The notes under the pieces were generated by a model. The model had not been told where the DNA came from. It did no database searches and saw nothing but the letters and a program-made list of their open reading frames with translations. A program made the translations under genes and the position numbers. 64,000 nt of DNA from Malachius bipustulatus (Eukaryota > Arthropoda > Insecta > Coleoptera > Melyridae), in the NCBI GenBank assembly GCA_910589415.1, contig OU342632.1, positions 10,729,507 through 10,793,506 of the forward strand. The letters are read 5' to 3'. Shown piece by piece: positions 53,841 through 64,000 of this stretch (positions within the stretch are counted from its first letter, which is position 1; each line of letters starts with the position of its first letter).

Positions 53841-56800
53841 AATAAATACATACCTACAAAGTCACGGGATAATAATAATTATATACCTACCTAATCATTT
53901 CAGCTCTCGATAATTTTTTTAAAACTTATCTCACAAATTTTAGTATATTTACCTGATTTAAGATTGCAACTCATCTTAAATGACTCAAAATTTTGCAAGG
54001 CCTTTATTGGCTAAATGCTGATACATAAACTATTTTTAAAAGGTCTTGAAAACAAAATAAAATATATAAAGTAATACCCACCTGTTTTATATTACAAACT
54101 AGGTATAAGAAACAATGAAAACTTTTTTTTAATATACATTTTTTTCGCTAAGAAAGTCGAAAGAAGAATCGAAGAAAGGCAATAGATGATCGACTGAAAA
54201 TTCTTGTTTTAACTTCTTATTAAAAGTCTCCAAAAATATTTTTTCTCCAAATTCTCCAAATATGTGTGCTGACATTTATATTGCCTCTAATTTTATTTAA
54301 TACTGCCTATACATAGGTATATGTTATATCATATCATTATTGTCCCTTTTAGGACTTTTAGGCTCTATATCCACCTAAAAATGCTACTAAAGTTCAAGAA
54401 AAATTATGATAAAAAAAACACTTTTAAATGAGAATAAAATAATTGAATGAATTGTAACGAAATTGTGTCAGTTGGCTACTATAAAGGTACCTATTACTAA
54501 ATGTAATAGCTACTCACCAAGTTCTAAGAACACTTTTTGTACAAGTTGGATGCAATTTCGCGCGTACAAAGAAAATTGAAGAACCATTATCGAATTAAAC
54601 ATAATTTATAGGTAGGTACTTATTTGCAATCATTTTATAATGCTTGTGTTTTTCTAGCTTATTTAAACTGATATTTAATGTCAGCTACCTACTTACGTAA
54701 TTACAAGAGATCTTTCACTTAAATTTATACTGAAAAAATATAAAAATGATCCTTTTTACATTGATATTTTAATTTTTACAAAGGGACCTACCTTAGTAAA
54801 GTATCACCATAATTGAAAAAAATTCTCTAAATCGAAGAGAGTAAAAAACTTTAAATTTTACATTTTCGTTTTCGTAACAATCATTTTTCACACAAAATTT
54901 TAAAATAATTTTTATATAAAAACAATTTAATAAGCGCCCACTTATTTTAATAATAACATATTAAAAAAATTACTATTCAAATTATAATCGATACTACTTC
55001 CTGCAAAATCGAAAGGTAAAATAATGATCCAATAAATTAAACAACTTGGCAACACAGTCAATAATTAACCAAGCATCCCTCCCAGGTGCAAACAGCTGAG
55101 CTCTGTGATGCTTGGATACAAGACAAGACAAAAACCAGTTTAAAGGTCTTAGTTGTTTTTAGATCCTTTGTTTTTATTCTATTGTGGTGAAATATTTTCC
55201 ATACCAAGTTTTACATACCCAAAGTAGTTATTTATTTATGGAAATAACTTACTGTATTTTTTTTTTTCTAAATATATACATGTCAGAATTTTGTAATAAT
55301 TAAAAGAGATGGTGAAACTTGGTAACGATTTGCATTTTAAAACAAGACCCAATTGGAAACAGCCGAGTCTTATCACCGCAAATTTAGTTAAACAAATTAT
55401 TAATCTAATAGTGATTGTTTCGGTTTTTATGTTACATCATTTAGAAACAATTACTTAATAATTTTCTTGAGCTTAGGTGTGTACTTTTATTGTGATCCTT
55501 ATGACATCATCGATAATCAATTAATATATTTTATGCCTTAACGACAATAATAATGAAACACAAAATATTATTATTGTAGGTAGGTAGGTAGGTAATTTTA
55601 TTTTGCTTTCATAACGCAAAGCAAATGTATAACAAGAGCATTTTTCAAATAATATAGTAAATAGATTTGCAACACAACAACAGTCACAATGACGGCATAA
55701 TTCAGTGTAATAATAATTGTTATTATTGTATCTACTCTTTAACGTTATATTGAATTTAATTTTAGATTAGAAACTATGTATCATAAATGTGTTTTTGAAA
55801 AGAATTTCCCTGTAATTTTCGCAACACACTTACGTTTTAGAACTTTTCGGGATTCATAACGTTTCCGCTACATGATCACAATTTCCACTGAGGAGGGAAT
55901 TAAAGAGAAAATGCAAGTGGATATTTTTATCAATAATTTTTTTTTTTTTAGTTTATTTATTTATGGTCCTTAGAAACAAAAAGTTTATATCAGGAACCTA
56001 TGAAATAATTTGCTAATAAAATTAACAGTAAGTAACACAAGATCAATAATAATAACAAAAAAAAACACTATAAATAAGAATAAGATAATTTTACGTGTTG
56101 ATACCTGTTGTTTTGGTACCTAATGCCTAATTTAATTCTTTGGCACTATTAACTATACTTACTAATGTAATAATTTTATATCGTGAGTTGAACCAAGGCC
56201 CTGCGAATGCAACAAATTGACAAAGAAACACTTCTAACCACTATAGTTAGGCCATTCTAACGTAAAACGTAAAGATTATTTTGTAAACTATTCGTCAGTA
56301 TGAATCTGTATATTAAACATAAAATTAAAATGCAAAAATTGTTTTTTTAACAATAATTATTATTGTTCCTTTTAAATACATAGGTAGCATTGTTCATATA
56401 TTGTTAAATTAAATATAGTTCAATACCAAAATAAATTGCCTTATTATCAAATAATCAAATATATTCTAGCTCAGGGTTTTAAGCGGGATATTTTTGTGCT
56501 TTTTTTCATACTTATATTTTCTTATACAATGCTTATAATTTAATTCTATCTATGCAAGTAAGAATTCGAGACAAATTGCATAAAAATATCCAGCTAAATC
56601 TAAGCTCGAATAGTATTACCCCCGATCATATTGACATATTATTTATTGATGCAAGATGCCTATTGCTCTCAACCTCAATAAATCTTCGATTGTCTTTCCA
56701 TTCCTCTGCAAATCATACCAATTGTAGATAAATCCAATAGTTTAATGTACAATTTTTAATATTAATCTCGTGGTTGTGTTTATAAATTATCTCTAAAATT

Positions 56801-57060
56801 AATCTTCCAAACATATATAACTACCTAAATATTGTAGATATTCAAAATGCACTTTGTACATACAACCTAAATCATAGTATTATACCTATCAATGTACGGA
56901 TGTAACTTTTCGACACACCTACCAATTTCATTGAGTTATTGATTATCTATAGTAATATTGATAAGATAACATTTTTTTATTCATGAGGATTCATGATGTA
57001 ATCAAAACCGGATGGCAAGAGTGGCAAGTCTCAAAAAAAAAAAAAAATTATAGGGTATAT
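53841..57060. other. non-coding; no gene recognised
   Basis: Over 3 kb of AT-rich sequence with TAGG runs (55577-55592) and many A/T runs. I find no exon with splice signals, no tRNA-like element and no long inverted repeat. Confidence 0.4.
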
Positions 57061-57066
57061 TACATA

Positions 57067-58705
57067 TACAGGGTGTTTTCTATAGAAGGTCAATATTTAA
57101 GAGGGTGATTTTTGGGTCCATTTTATATAGCTTTCCGCCATAAAAAATATAATCAGTTACAAAAAATAAAACAAGAATAACTTACCATGTTCTTATGTTT
57201 CGTATAAGTTTCGTAGGTAAAAAACACATGCAGAATCTCATTTTAGAACGACCAGCATTAGTAGAGGTAAAAAATTCAGGGGCCTATTCTGTGGCGATTT
57301 TTCTTTATAAGTAGAATAAGTAGGTGTACAGGGTGATTTTCATGAGTTGAACGATGATCCCTACACTCCCGCAACCGATTTCATTTGTTTCATCCCCATT
57401 GGCGTACTAAATATTACATCGAATTTGATCAAGCGGTTTACAAAAAAATATATTTTTTAATAAAAGGGTTTAAATAAGCGAGAAATTATGGAAATTCTAG
57501 TACCTAATTTTTAGTTTTTTTTTTTTAATTCTATTAAATTAAAAGTTGGAAATAAAGTAGTAAAATGAAAACTGTAGCCCAAAAACGGCTGTCTCGGGAC
57601 CTCGGATTTCATTATAAAAAAATAATAATTTTTGGCCACAGAGTACATAATTATCTCCTTAGAATTATGACCTCTACTTAAAAAACACTCTGTATGACAA
57701 AATATAAAAATGAAACAGTAGGTAGTGATTTATTCACCAACTTAAGATTCGTCGATAAACCAACTACTTACGTATTTTGGAGGCAAATGATTAAAATAAT
57801 TTTCAAAAATTCCAATTTTGTTTTAGATCATGATTTTCCATGTTTTTATTTTACTACTTATTTCTAACTTTTAATTTAATAGAATTAAAAAAAATAAATA
57901 AAAATTAGGTACTACAGGGTGTTATGTAATTGAATGTCAATATTTAAGGGGGTGATTTTTTGGCCCATTTTAAGAAGAAAACTTCATAAGAACGTATGTC
58001 CTAAGAGTCTTAACTTTTGAGATACAGGGTGGTAAAGTTTCATTAAAATAAATAATTTTTTCGTAATATATATCTGTAATACCGATCTGGATATTTTAAT
58101 GAAATTTCGTATACAGGTATTACGCTTCAAGGGGCATTTTTTCATGTACCACGTTTCATTTTATTTCCATTAGTGACGATAGTGTAAGATCGTGCAGAAT
58201 TTTACATGTATATTTTAGCAGACATTGATAGTACGCCACTGATTTCTGTTCAAATAGAAATAATTTTTTTGGGATTGCTTGTTTTTTTTTTGAGTCCGAT
58301 GCACGGTTTTCGCGTAAAAAAATAAAATCTGTTTCTCTACATGGTCACAAGATTATCGTTAAAATTACAATAAAAAAATATAAAAATATGCAGGTAAAAT
58401 TCTGCAAGATGTGACTAGTGGAGATAAAACGAAATGTGGTACATGAAAAAATGCCTCTTGATGAGTAATACCTGTCTATTAAATTTCATTAAAATATCCA
58501 GAGCGGTATTTACAGATATTATGTATGAGAAAATTATTTATTTTTAAAAACTTTACCACCCAGTATCTCAAAAGTTAAGACTTTTAGGACATACGTTTTT
58601 ATGAAGTTTTCTTATTAAAATGGATCCAAAAATCACCTCCTTAAATATTGACATTCAATTACAAAACAACCTGTATAATTTCCATCATTTCTCGCTTATT
58701 TAAAT
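57067..58705. mobile_element. stack of TACAGGGTG foldbacks
   Basis: TACAGGGTGTTTTCTATAGA starts at 57067 and shares GGTCAATATTTAAGAGGGTG with the inner element. A separate foldback pairs AAAGGGTTTAAATAAGCGAG (57463) with CTCGCTTATTTAAATTTTAA (58691) and TTTTAATTCTATTAAATTAA (57522) with TTAATTTAATAGAATTAAAA (57869); the element 57913-58675 was inserted in its right arm. Words TATTCTGTGGCG (57284) occur also at 20938. Confidence 0.68.
57913..58675. mobile_element. 763-bp foldback, TACAGGGTGTTATGTAATTG ends
   Basis: TACAGGGTGTTATGTAATTG at 57913; inverted end CAATTACAAAACAACCTGTA at 58656-58675. The arms pair over about 320 bp, including TTAACTTTTGAGATACAGGGTGG (58009) against CCACCCAGTATCTCAAAAGTTAA and ATTTTTTCATGTACCACGTTTC against GAAATGTGGTACATGAAAAAAT. 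Confidence 0.83.
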
Positions 58706-61300
58706 TTTAAACCCTTCTTGGAGTTTTATATAGGTGACATTATTTATAAAGTAATTAGCTTAGTACTCTATAAACATATCTAATGCATTTTTATTATCAT
58801 ATTATTATGTATTTTTTACTTGGAGTGATAAAGTGAAATGTAAATTCTGAGTTGGAGGTGTGTACCGACATTATTTATTTGCATACTCACTTAGATACTG
58901 AACTTTGGTCTAGAATCATAAACAATGATGATTCTCGAATTTTGATTAGATATTAGACACTCACCTGACTGGTAGGTTTATATTTATAGATATTAAAAAC
59001 GAAAGTTGAAGTTACAAAGTCAAACTATTTAGTTAACTTAAAATAATAATAAAGGAATATCCCAGACTCAAAAGTCCAATTTTTTATTCCATTTAATATG
59101 TACAGAGTACAGACGGTTCAAAGTTCATAATATAGTCAAATAAATATTAGCGAAAATTTATTAGAAATTCTAGGTAGAATTCCACGAAGGGCAAATTAAT
59201 AAAATAATTGTAACAAGAATAATTGATCTGCTCACTATTGATTTAGGACTTCTTGTGATATGTAACTTACGTTTTAGTGATGCAAATGTGACGATTGGTT
59301 ACGTCGTTATTGGAGCATAAACTACCCAGTTGTTTGTAATATTAGTGTTTTGAAACGTTATGCCGCTTTTTTTAATATTATATTAAATACACATACAAAA
59401 AGTACACAAAATAGACGCAAAATAAACACCAATTTTTATAAATTTACGTATTAAAATCCAATAAATTTACCTATTTATTTTTATATCTCGGTGATTTTGA
59501 TGCGTTATTAAAACAGAAGGTACTTTATAAAAACTTCCCAGATAAAAAAGTACCATGAGTATATTTTTTGCGAACATTGTGCCTTAGAACGATATTGTTA
59601 TGCATCTCTTCAAAGTTAACATGTTCTTGTACCTGTCCTATATAGTAAGATAGCCACAAAATCACCCTTAAATGTTAGAAGTTACAAAGTGGGTGCTGTA
59701 AAAAAATTATTTTTGGACAAGCAGGACGAGGAAAGGGACCAAAAACTGAATAAATCATACGACTTCTAGACGTTATTTCGGATTCCTCGCTAGTCAAAAT
59801 ACTCGGGTCAAATAAAATGGTCTTCACAGTTCAGTAAAAGTCGGTTCAAAAATCAAGAATGTTGGTCGACATAGTGAATCTTGACCTGATCATGAGATCG
59901 TGCTAGTGCTCTAATATATACAACTTCGTGATAAATTTTAGTGACTCATTTTAATAAACAAGAAAAGCAACGGTCATATCAGAATATTAAAAATCACCAA
60001 AACACGAACTTCGTACTCCTTTGAAAAATGCACCAAAAATCCCAAATTTGATACATTTTACTGGGTATCCAAGTTTGAATAGGGAGTAACTACTTTCTAT
60101 TTATTTTTTTCCAAAGCTAACGCAAAATGAAATTTCAATCACATGTATTTAATTTATTTATAACGGGTGCTGGTTTTTGTGAACTAAAAGTTCAACAAAC
60201 GATGTGAACTTCAACAGTTTTGTACAACTTCACGAATATACATTTAATTGGGTGTAGGTATTCAGGAAACTGATGACTTGGCAATCTCTCTGATTGAAAA
60301 GCTTCGCTAAAGTTTATAGAAAGCTTCAGAATAACGAACTGTAGCAAAAACATAATACCTACGTTATATTCGTAGGTAAATAAAAAAGACTTCATTATTG
60401 CTTATCCACTCAGGTAGATTACTGACTATATACAACTTCTCAGCCGTTAACCTTTCCTGAATCGATTATTTGCACCTCTTTTTTTATTTTGTTTCTCCTT
60501 CCACCTGTAAATGTAAATCAAATAAATGTGCAAAATTTTACTGTTTCGTTTCTTGGAATAAAATCTTTACAGCTTTTCTGGCACTGAATTTAGGAAAAGC
60601 CTCCGAAATTAGTCCCAATATAAATATGCCAGTTGTTTTAATTTAAATTACTTAAACGAAAAACCTGTGAAATCCATTTACCCGGCCCCAAGTAGTTTTC
60701 CTATCTCTTAAATGAAGTCAAATAATACCACCTACCTAATTATACATACGAGTAAACAAACCTTTTATGCTTATGTATGTAATCAAAACTGATGTTTTCT
60801 CACAACTAAACAGCAATAAAATGCATTTACGATAGTAAATTTTAGGGTTCCTTTTCCTTAAAACAAAAATTTTATAAATTTTCATTACGGTTCCCCCAAG
60901 AGCAAAATTTTTGTAAAATTTGGGAGAGTCCAGTATTGTTTATCAAAAGTGATGGAATTTGGTGGCTCTTGAAGCCGTAACTAGGTATAGAAATCAAATT
61001 GAAGATGTCTTTTTTCTAGAGGGATACTATACTTTGGTAGGTGATCAGTTCCCAAGTTTATCTATATTGTAATAATTCCTAATTGTCCATAATATGCTTG
61101 TCAAAATATCATCAGAAGTCTCATTGTTGGATTTTAGGTGACTAATCTAAAAATAAAGTTGCAATAACGAACCTCACAAAAATAATTACGCAATCGAACC
61201 GAAATTTTGGATTCGCTTTTTGAACTTTGCCCTGGTTGAATCCCGAGTAACGGAGTAACTGTAACCACCTTATCACAATTCATAACAGAGATAACATCGC
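58706..61300. other. non-coding; upstream flank of the proximal PEPCK promoter
   Basis: AT-rich, with no gene recognised. 60845-60935 carries a weak inverted pair (AACAAAAATTTTATAAATTT / AAAATTTTTGTAAAATTT). 61240-61440 becomes less AT-rich towards the promoter. Confidence 0.4.
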
Positions 61301-61451
61301 TATCGTATTGCTAATTGGACCCCCCAGCTTTTTCCCACTCCCAACCTACGTCGGTCGTTGTGCCAGATCGTTAGGATATAATGCGCGTCCTGCCTTTGGT
61401 TCGATCAGAGTAACATTTGCTCTTGAACGTGTACGTTCGGTGAAAACTAAG

Positions 61452-61459
61452 TATAAAAG
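61452..61459 (+). promoter_or_regulatory. Pepck: TATA box of the proximal PEPCK promoter
   Basis: TATAAAAG, a full consensus match, 281 bp before the start codon at 61733. It is preceded by a less AT-rich stretch with CGTGTACGTTCGG (61428-61440) and a TTGATC-type word. The predicted transcription start is near 61482. Confidence 0.55.
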
Positions 61460-61600
61460 TGCAAATTTTAAAAGTAGTTTTTTGTTTACCTGGACATACT
61501 GGCTAGAACGGCGAATAATATTATTAGAAAATTTCCAATTAATTTCACCACTGTGAATATCGATTCGATTTATTTGAAGAATATTTTCGGCTTTTTTTGT

Positions 61601-61624
61601 ATGTACCATAAAAGTTATACTTGA
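61601..61624 (+). other. short upstream ORF in the PEPCK leader
   Basis: ATG at 61601 followed by six codons and TGA at 61622-61624. If transcription starts near 61482, this uORF precedes the proximal start and could temper its translation; the distal transcript would splice it out. Confidence 0.35.
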
Positions 61625-61732
61625 AATTAAGCAACTGTAAAAATTTTGAGAAAAAAACGCGATTATTAATTATATTGAGACGATTTTATATTGAGTTTCA
61701 TTCAGAAAAAAGTCGAAATAAGAAAAGAGAAG

Positions 61733-61764
61733 ATGCCAGACCTCCAAGAAAAGAATTCCAACAC
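61733..61764 (+). CDS. Pepck: PEPCK proximal first coding exon (cytosolic-type start)
   Basis: ATG at 61733 (AAG before it, so A at -3) codes MPDLQEKNSN plus AC, then donor AC|GTAAGT at 61765 in phase 2. Joined to exon 2 the protein starts MPDLQEKNSNTYSTELHKF. This start is hydrophilic with acidic residues, as in cytosolic PEPCKs, and has no targeting signal. The intron to exon 2 is 282 nt. The start is supported by the correct phase, the consensus donor and the TATA box upstream. It competes with the exon at 24561-24611 for the same acceptor. Confidence 0.8.
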
Positions 61765-62046
61765 GTAAGTTTTATAAGATCTTTCTTTACCTGCTACCTA
61801 TCTGATCGAAAAAATGGTACCTACCTAGTACCCATTTTACCTTTTATAAACCAACATTTTATATTTTATAGTATGAAACAATATAACAAAATCTTTTTTT
61901 TTTGTTATATTTTTTTGTCTGATATATTGTGTACCTAACTATACTTAGGTATAATAATTCAGTACCTATCAGTATATTTATTTTTTTCTATCGGTCCTTA
62001 TAACGATTTTGCTATGGATAATTATTAATAATGATTTTTTTTACAG

Positions 62047-62164
62047 ATACTCCACCGAGCTTCATAAATTTGCCAAGGACGCCCATCCTAATATTGGCTT
62101 ATTCAACAATAATTTAAGAGGGGCTGATATTATTCATGGAAATTTACAACTTTTGCCACCTAAG
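62047..62164 (+). CDS. Pepck: PEPCK exon 2
   Basis: Acceptor TTTTTTTACAG at 62036-62046, donor CCTAAG|GTACGC at 62164/62165. The first base completes the codon from exon 1; 39 codons follow (residues 12-50 of the proximal form): YSTELHKFAKDAHPN, then IHGNLQLLPPK. Phase 0 at the end. It corresponds to the N-terminal region of GTP-type PEPCK. The acceptor is shared by all candidate first exons. Confidence 0.92.
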
Positions 62165-62307
62165 GTACGCGTATGCCTATGCTACAAATTTACTTACTAA
62201 AAAAAAATCCTAATTTACTTAGGCCTCTTTATTATAATAATAATTGCGTACCTCATTAGTGTAATACTATTTTTATCATATAATTAAACATTTATATTCT
62301 TTTCTAG

Positions 62308-62453
62308 GTGAAATCATTCTTAGAACAATGTGTGGATTTGTGTCAACCTGATAACATACACATATGCGATGGAACTGAAATTGAAAATAACTATTTGCTC
62401 AAAATCATGCAGCAAAAAGGAACAATTGTACCTTTGCCAAAGTATCAGAACTG
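62308..62453 (+). CDS. Pepck: PEPCK exon 3
   Basis: Acceptor TTTTCTAG, donor AACTG|GTAAGT at 62454, phase 2. Residues 51-98 plus the start of Cys99: VKSFLEQCVDLCQPDNIHIC, DGTEIENNYLLK, GTIVPLPKYQN. HICDG-x-x-x-E and GT-x-x-PLPK are standard GTP-PEPCK N-domain motifs. Intron 2 is 143 nt, intron 3 is 437 nt. Confidence 0.95.
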
Positions 62454-62890
62454 GTAAGTTCAAGTTCATAATTATACAGAATTGCGAGGAAAATATCTAC
62501 TTAAAATAATTAACGACTGCATTCCCAGACAATTCCCAATATCATTTAAAATAATTAGTATAGGAAAACTAAAAATTACAAAGTTTCAATAATTTCCAAA
62601 GTTATTCAATATAAGGTAAAAGAAGGGCCAAATAATAATTTATTGCCAGTAAGAAAAATGTACAATAATAATTTTATCAATAAACAAAAATAGAAAAAAA
62701 AACTATCAAAATTTAAAAAAATATACCTACAGTTTTCTTTTTGAAAAAAAACACATTTTTGTTTTGAATCTGCAGGCTACAGGCTCAACATTTTTAATAT
62801 TTAAAAATAATTCCAAACTCAAAACAAAAGCAGATGCCCCAAAAAAATAACTTTAATAAAAAAATAATAATGTTCCCATTTTTATTCCAG

Positions 62891-63328
62891 TTGGTTGGCT
62901 CGCACAAATCCAGCAGACACCGCTCGAGTTGAATCGCGCACATTCATTTGCACCGATCGTCGTGAGGACACGATCCCCACCCCTGCACCTGGTATCAAAG
63001 GTACCTTAGGAAATTGGATCTCCCCCGAGGACATGCGTCGCGCCGTGGAGGAACGTATGGTAGACTGCATGAACGGACGCACCCTCTACTTGGTTCCCTT
63101 TTCTATGGGTCCTATGGACTCACCCTTAGCCAAGGTAGGCGTGCAAATCACCGACTCACCATACGTGGTTGCCAGCATGAAAATCATGACCAGGATGGGG
63201 AGCAGAGTGCTGTCCAGGATGAATGGAGATTTTGTCAAATGTCTGCATTCGGTTGGGTGTCCTAAGGATGGCAAAGTTGAGATGGAAAGTTGGCCATGTG
63301 ACCCGGAAAGAACGATCATCCTGCATAA
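62891..63328 (+). CDS. Pepck: PEPCK exon 4, substrate-binding domain
   Basis: Acceptor TTTATTCCAG, donor CATAA|GTAAGT at 63329. Residues 100-244: WLARTNPADTARVESRT contains the conserved arginine segment that contacts substrate; PAPGIKGTLGNWISPEDM and RTLYLVPFSMGPMDSPLAKV (substrate/PEP region) follow, then SPYVVASMKIMTRMG, GCPKDGKVEMESWPCDPERT and IILHK. All are family hallmarks and no conserved block is missing. G/C at third positions is much higher here than in the surrounding DNA, as expected of a highly expressed metabolic gene. Confidence 0.96.
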
Positions 63329-63416
63329 GTAAGTGTAACTGTTTTGGATTTTTGTACCTATCGATATCATTATAATTTCTTGATTCGGTTTTGTTAATTT
63401 GGTGTTTTCTTTACAG

Positions 63417-63549
63417 ACCTGACGAAAATGAAATTGTTTCATATGGAAGCGGTTATGGTGGTAATTCTTTGCTGGGAAAGAAATGCTTGGCTCTCAGAAT
63501 TGGGTCAACTATTGCGAAGAGAGAAGGATGGCTAGCAGAACATATGTTG
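63417..63549 (+). CDS. Pepck: PEPCK exon 5, metal/phosphate ligands
   Basis: Acceptor TTTCTTTACAG, donor ATGTTG|GTAAGT, phase 0. Residues 246-289: [44 protein letters not shown]. The GGNSLLGKK loop contacts phosphate and Mn; His287 of EHML corresponds by spacing to the Mn-ligand His264 of the rat enzyme. Intron 4 is 88 nt, intron 5 is 249 nt. Confidence 0.95.
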
Positions 63550-63798
63550 GTAAGTAGATTAAATTTGGATTTTTTCACCATAGTAACAGTAACCACATCA
63601 GGATTCCTCAGAAAATTCCCATTAATTTACGACGTATAAAAACATCTCAAGAATTTATTAACCATTTTCAAAACTTATTTGCTCTCAATAAACCATAAGT
63701 GTCCTTAGAAGTCTTAGAACCAATTTCCTTATACATACATACTTACAAAATTGTTTTGTCTCAGTACTAAATAATAATATATATTTTTTTAATTCCAG

Positions 63799-64000
63799 AT
63801 CTTGGGCATCACTTCCCCCTCAGGTCGCAAACGTTACATTGCAGCTGCATTCCCTTCAGCGTGCGGCAAAACCAATCTGGCCATGATGACGCCCACTCTG
63901 CCTGGTTATAAAGTGGAATGTGTTGGTGATGATATTGCATGGATGAAATTTGACTCCAAGGGCCAATTGCGTGCCATTAATCCCGAGAATGGGTTCTTTG
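63799..64000 (+). CDS. Pepck: PEPCK exon 6, P-loop and catalytic Cys; continues past the window
   Basis: PEPCK converts oxaloacetate plus GTP to phosphoenolpyruvate, CO2 and GDP, feeding gluconeogenesis, glyceroneogenesis and trehalose synthesis in insects. The acceptor is AATTCCAG; the frame opens [22 protein letters not shown] (residues 307-315) is the GTP-PEPCK signature with the P-loop and the hyper-reactive Cys (Cys311, rat 288). GDDIAWMKF (332-340) carries the metal-binding Asp334 (rat 311). The distances between His287, Cys311 and Asp334 equal those of the vertebrate enzyme. At the window edge 356 of an expected ~640 residues are encoded, ending NPENGFF. The nucleotide-binding lid and C-terminus lie beyond 64000. 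Confidence 0.96.
   Translation, partial: MLGITSPSGRKRYIAAAFPSACGKTNLAMMTPTLPGYKVECVGDDIAWMKFDSKGQLRAINPENGFF

Noticed and set aside
55577..55592. Telomere-like TAGG repeats
   Set aside because: The unit is TAGG in four copies, not the insect TTAGG, and it is interstitial and short.
61346..61609. 87-residue minus-strand open frame
   Set aside because: It overlaps the PEPCK promoter and leader antisense, with no motif. The plus-strand evidence explains the region better.
62895..63442. Antisense open frames over PEPCK exon 4
   Set aside because: They are shadows of the conserved coding frame on the plus strand.

Overview
The window is nuclear DNA of an insect: AT-rich, GT-AG introns, and very dense in transposon remains. 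I cannot place the order from sequence alone. Only two host genes are supported. (1) At the left edge, minus strand, there is one exon of a cyclin, best matched to cyclin-Q (FAM58A type), reading out of the window. (2) At the right edge, plus strand, there are the first six coding exons of GTP-dependent phosphoenolpyruvate carboxykinase (PEPCK). The gene is cut by the window end just after the P-loop and metal-binding motifs.

The most interesting observation concerns PEPCK. Its exon 2 begins in the middle of a codon and needs a first exon ending with two leftover bases. The proximal first exon (61733-61764, start MPDLQEKNSN, TATAAAAG 281 bp upstream) fits. So does a well-formed exon 37 kb upstream (24561-24611), which has acceptor, start codon and donor, and reads MSGLTVLLR plus two bases. 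Joined to exon 2 it gives an acid-free, arginine-bearing start with a possible R-x-Y/S presequence cleavage motif. One locus may therefore encode a cytosolic and a mitochondrial PEPCK. A third, weaker candidate first exon with the same phase lies at 50872-50897 in a GC-rich, promoter-like island. Possible non-coding leader exons for the distal start lie near 2.7 kb and 10.9 kb. If this is right, most of the window is PEPCK introns.

The rest is largely a museum of non-autonomous DNA transposons. The dominant class is long foldback elements bounded by TACAGGGTG / CACCCTGTA (clear examples at 7.9-8.9, 11.6-13.9, 13.9-15.0, 31.1-31.8, 40.5-41.1, 43.7-44.5, 48.5-49.2 and 57.9-58.7 kb; diverged ends at 15.4-18.6, 30.0-31.0, 37.2-38.5 and 39.2 kb). 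Many are nested in one another. Other DNA elements are a PIF/Harbinger relic with decayed transposase (4.2-5.5 kb), a Tc1/mariner relic (40.2 kb), an element with a 23-bp terminal inverted repeat (22.2-23.8 kb), a 278-bp foldback with 8-bp target duplication (1.6-1.9 kb), and several small MITEs. Retroelements are an intact but 5'-truncated LINE reverse transcriptase (16.9-18.4 kb, minus), three or four decayed LINEs, and four copies of a tRNA-derived SINE. One of the SINEs is complete with an 11-bp target duplication.

Regions described below as empty hold AT-rich unique sequence in which I see no exon, RNA gene or repeat.
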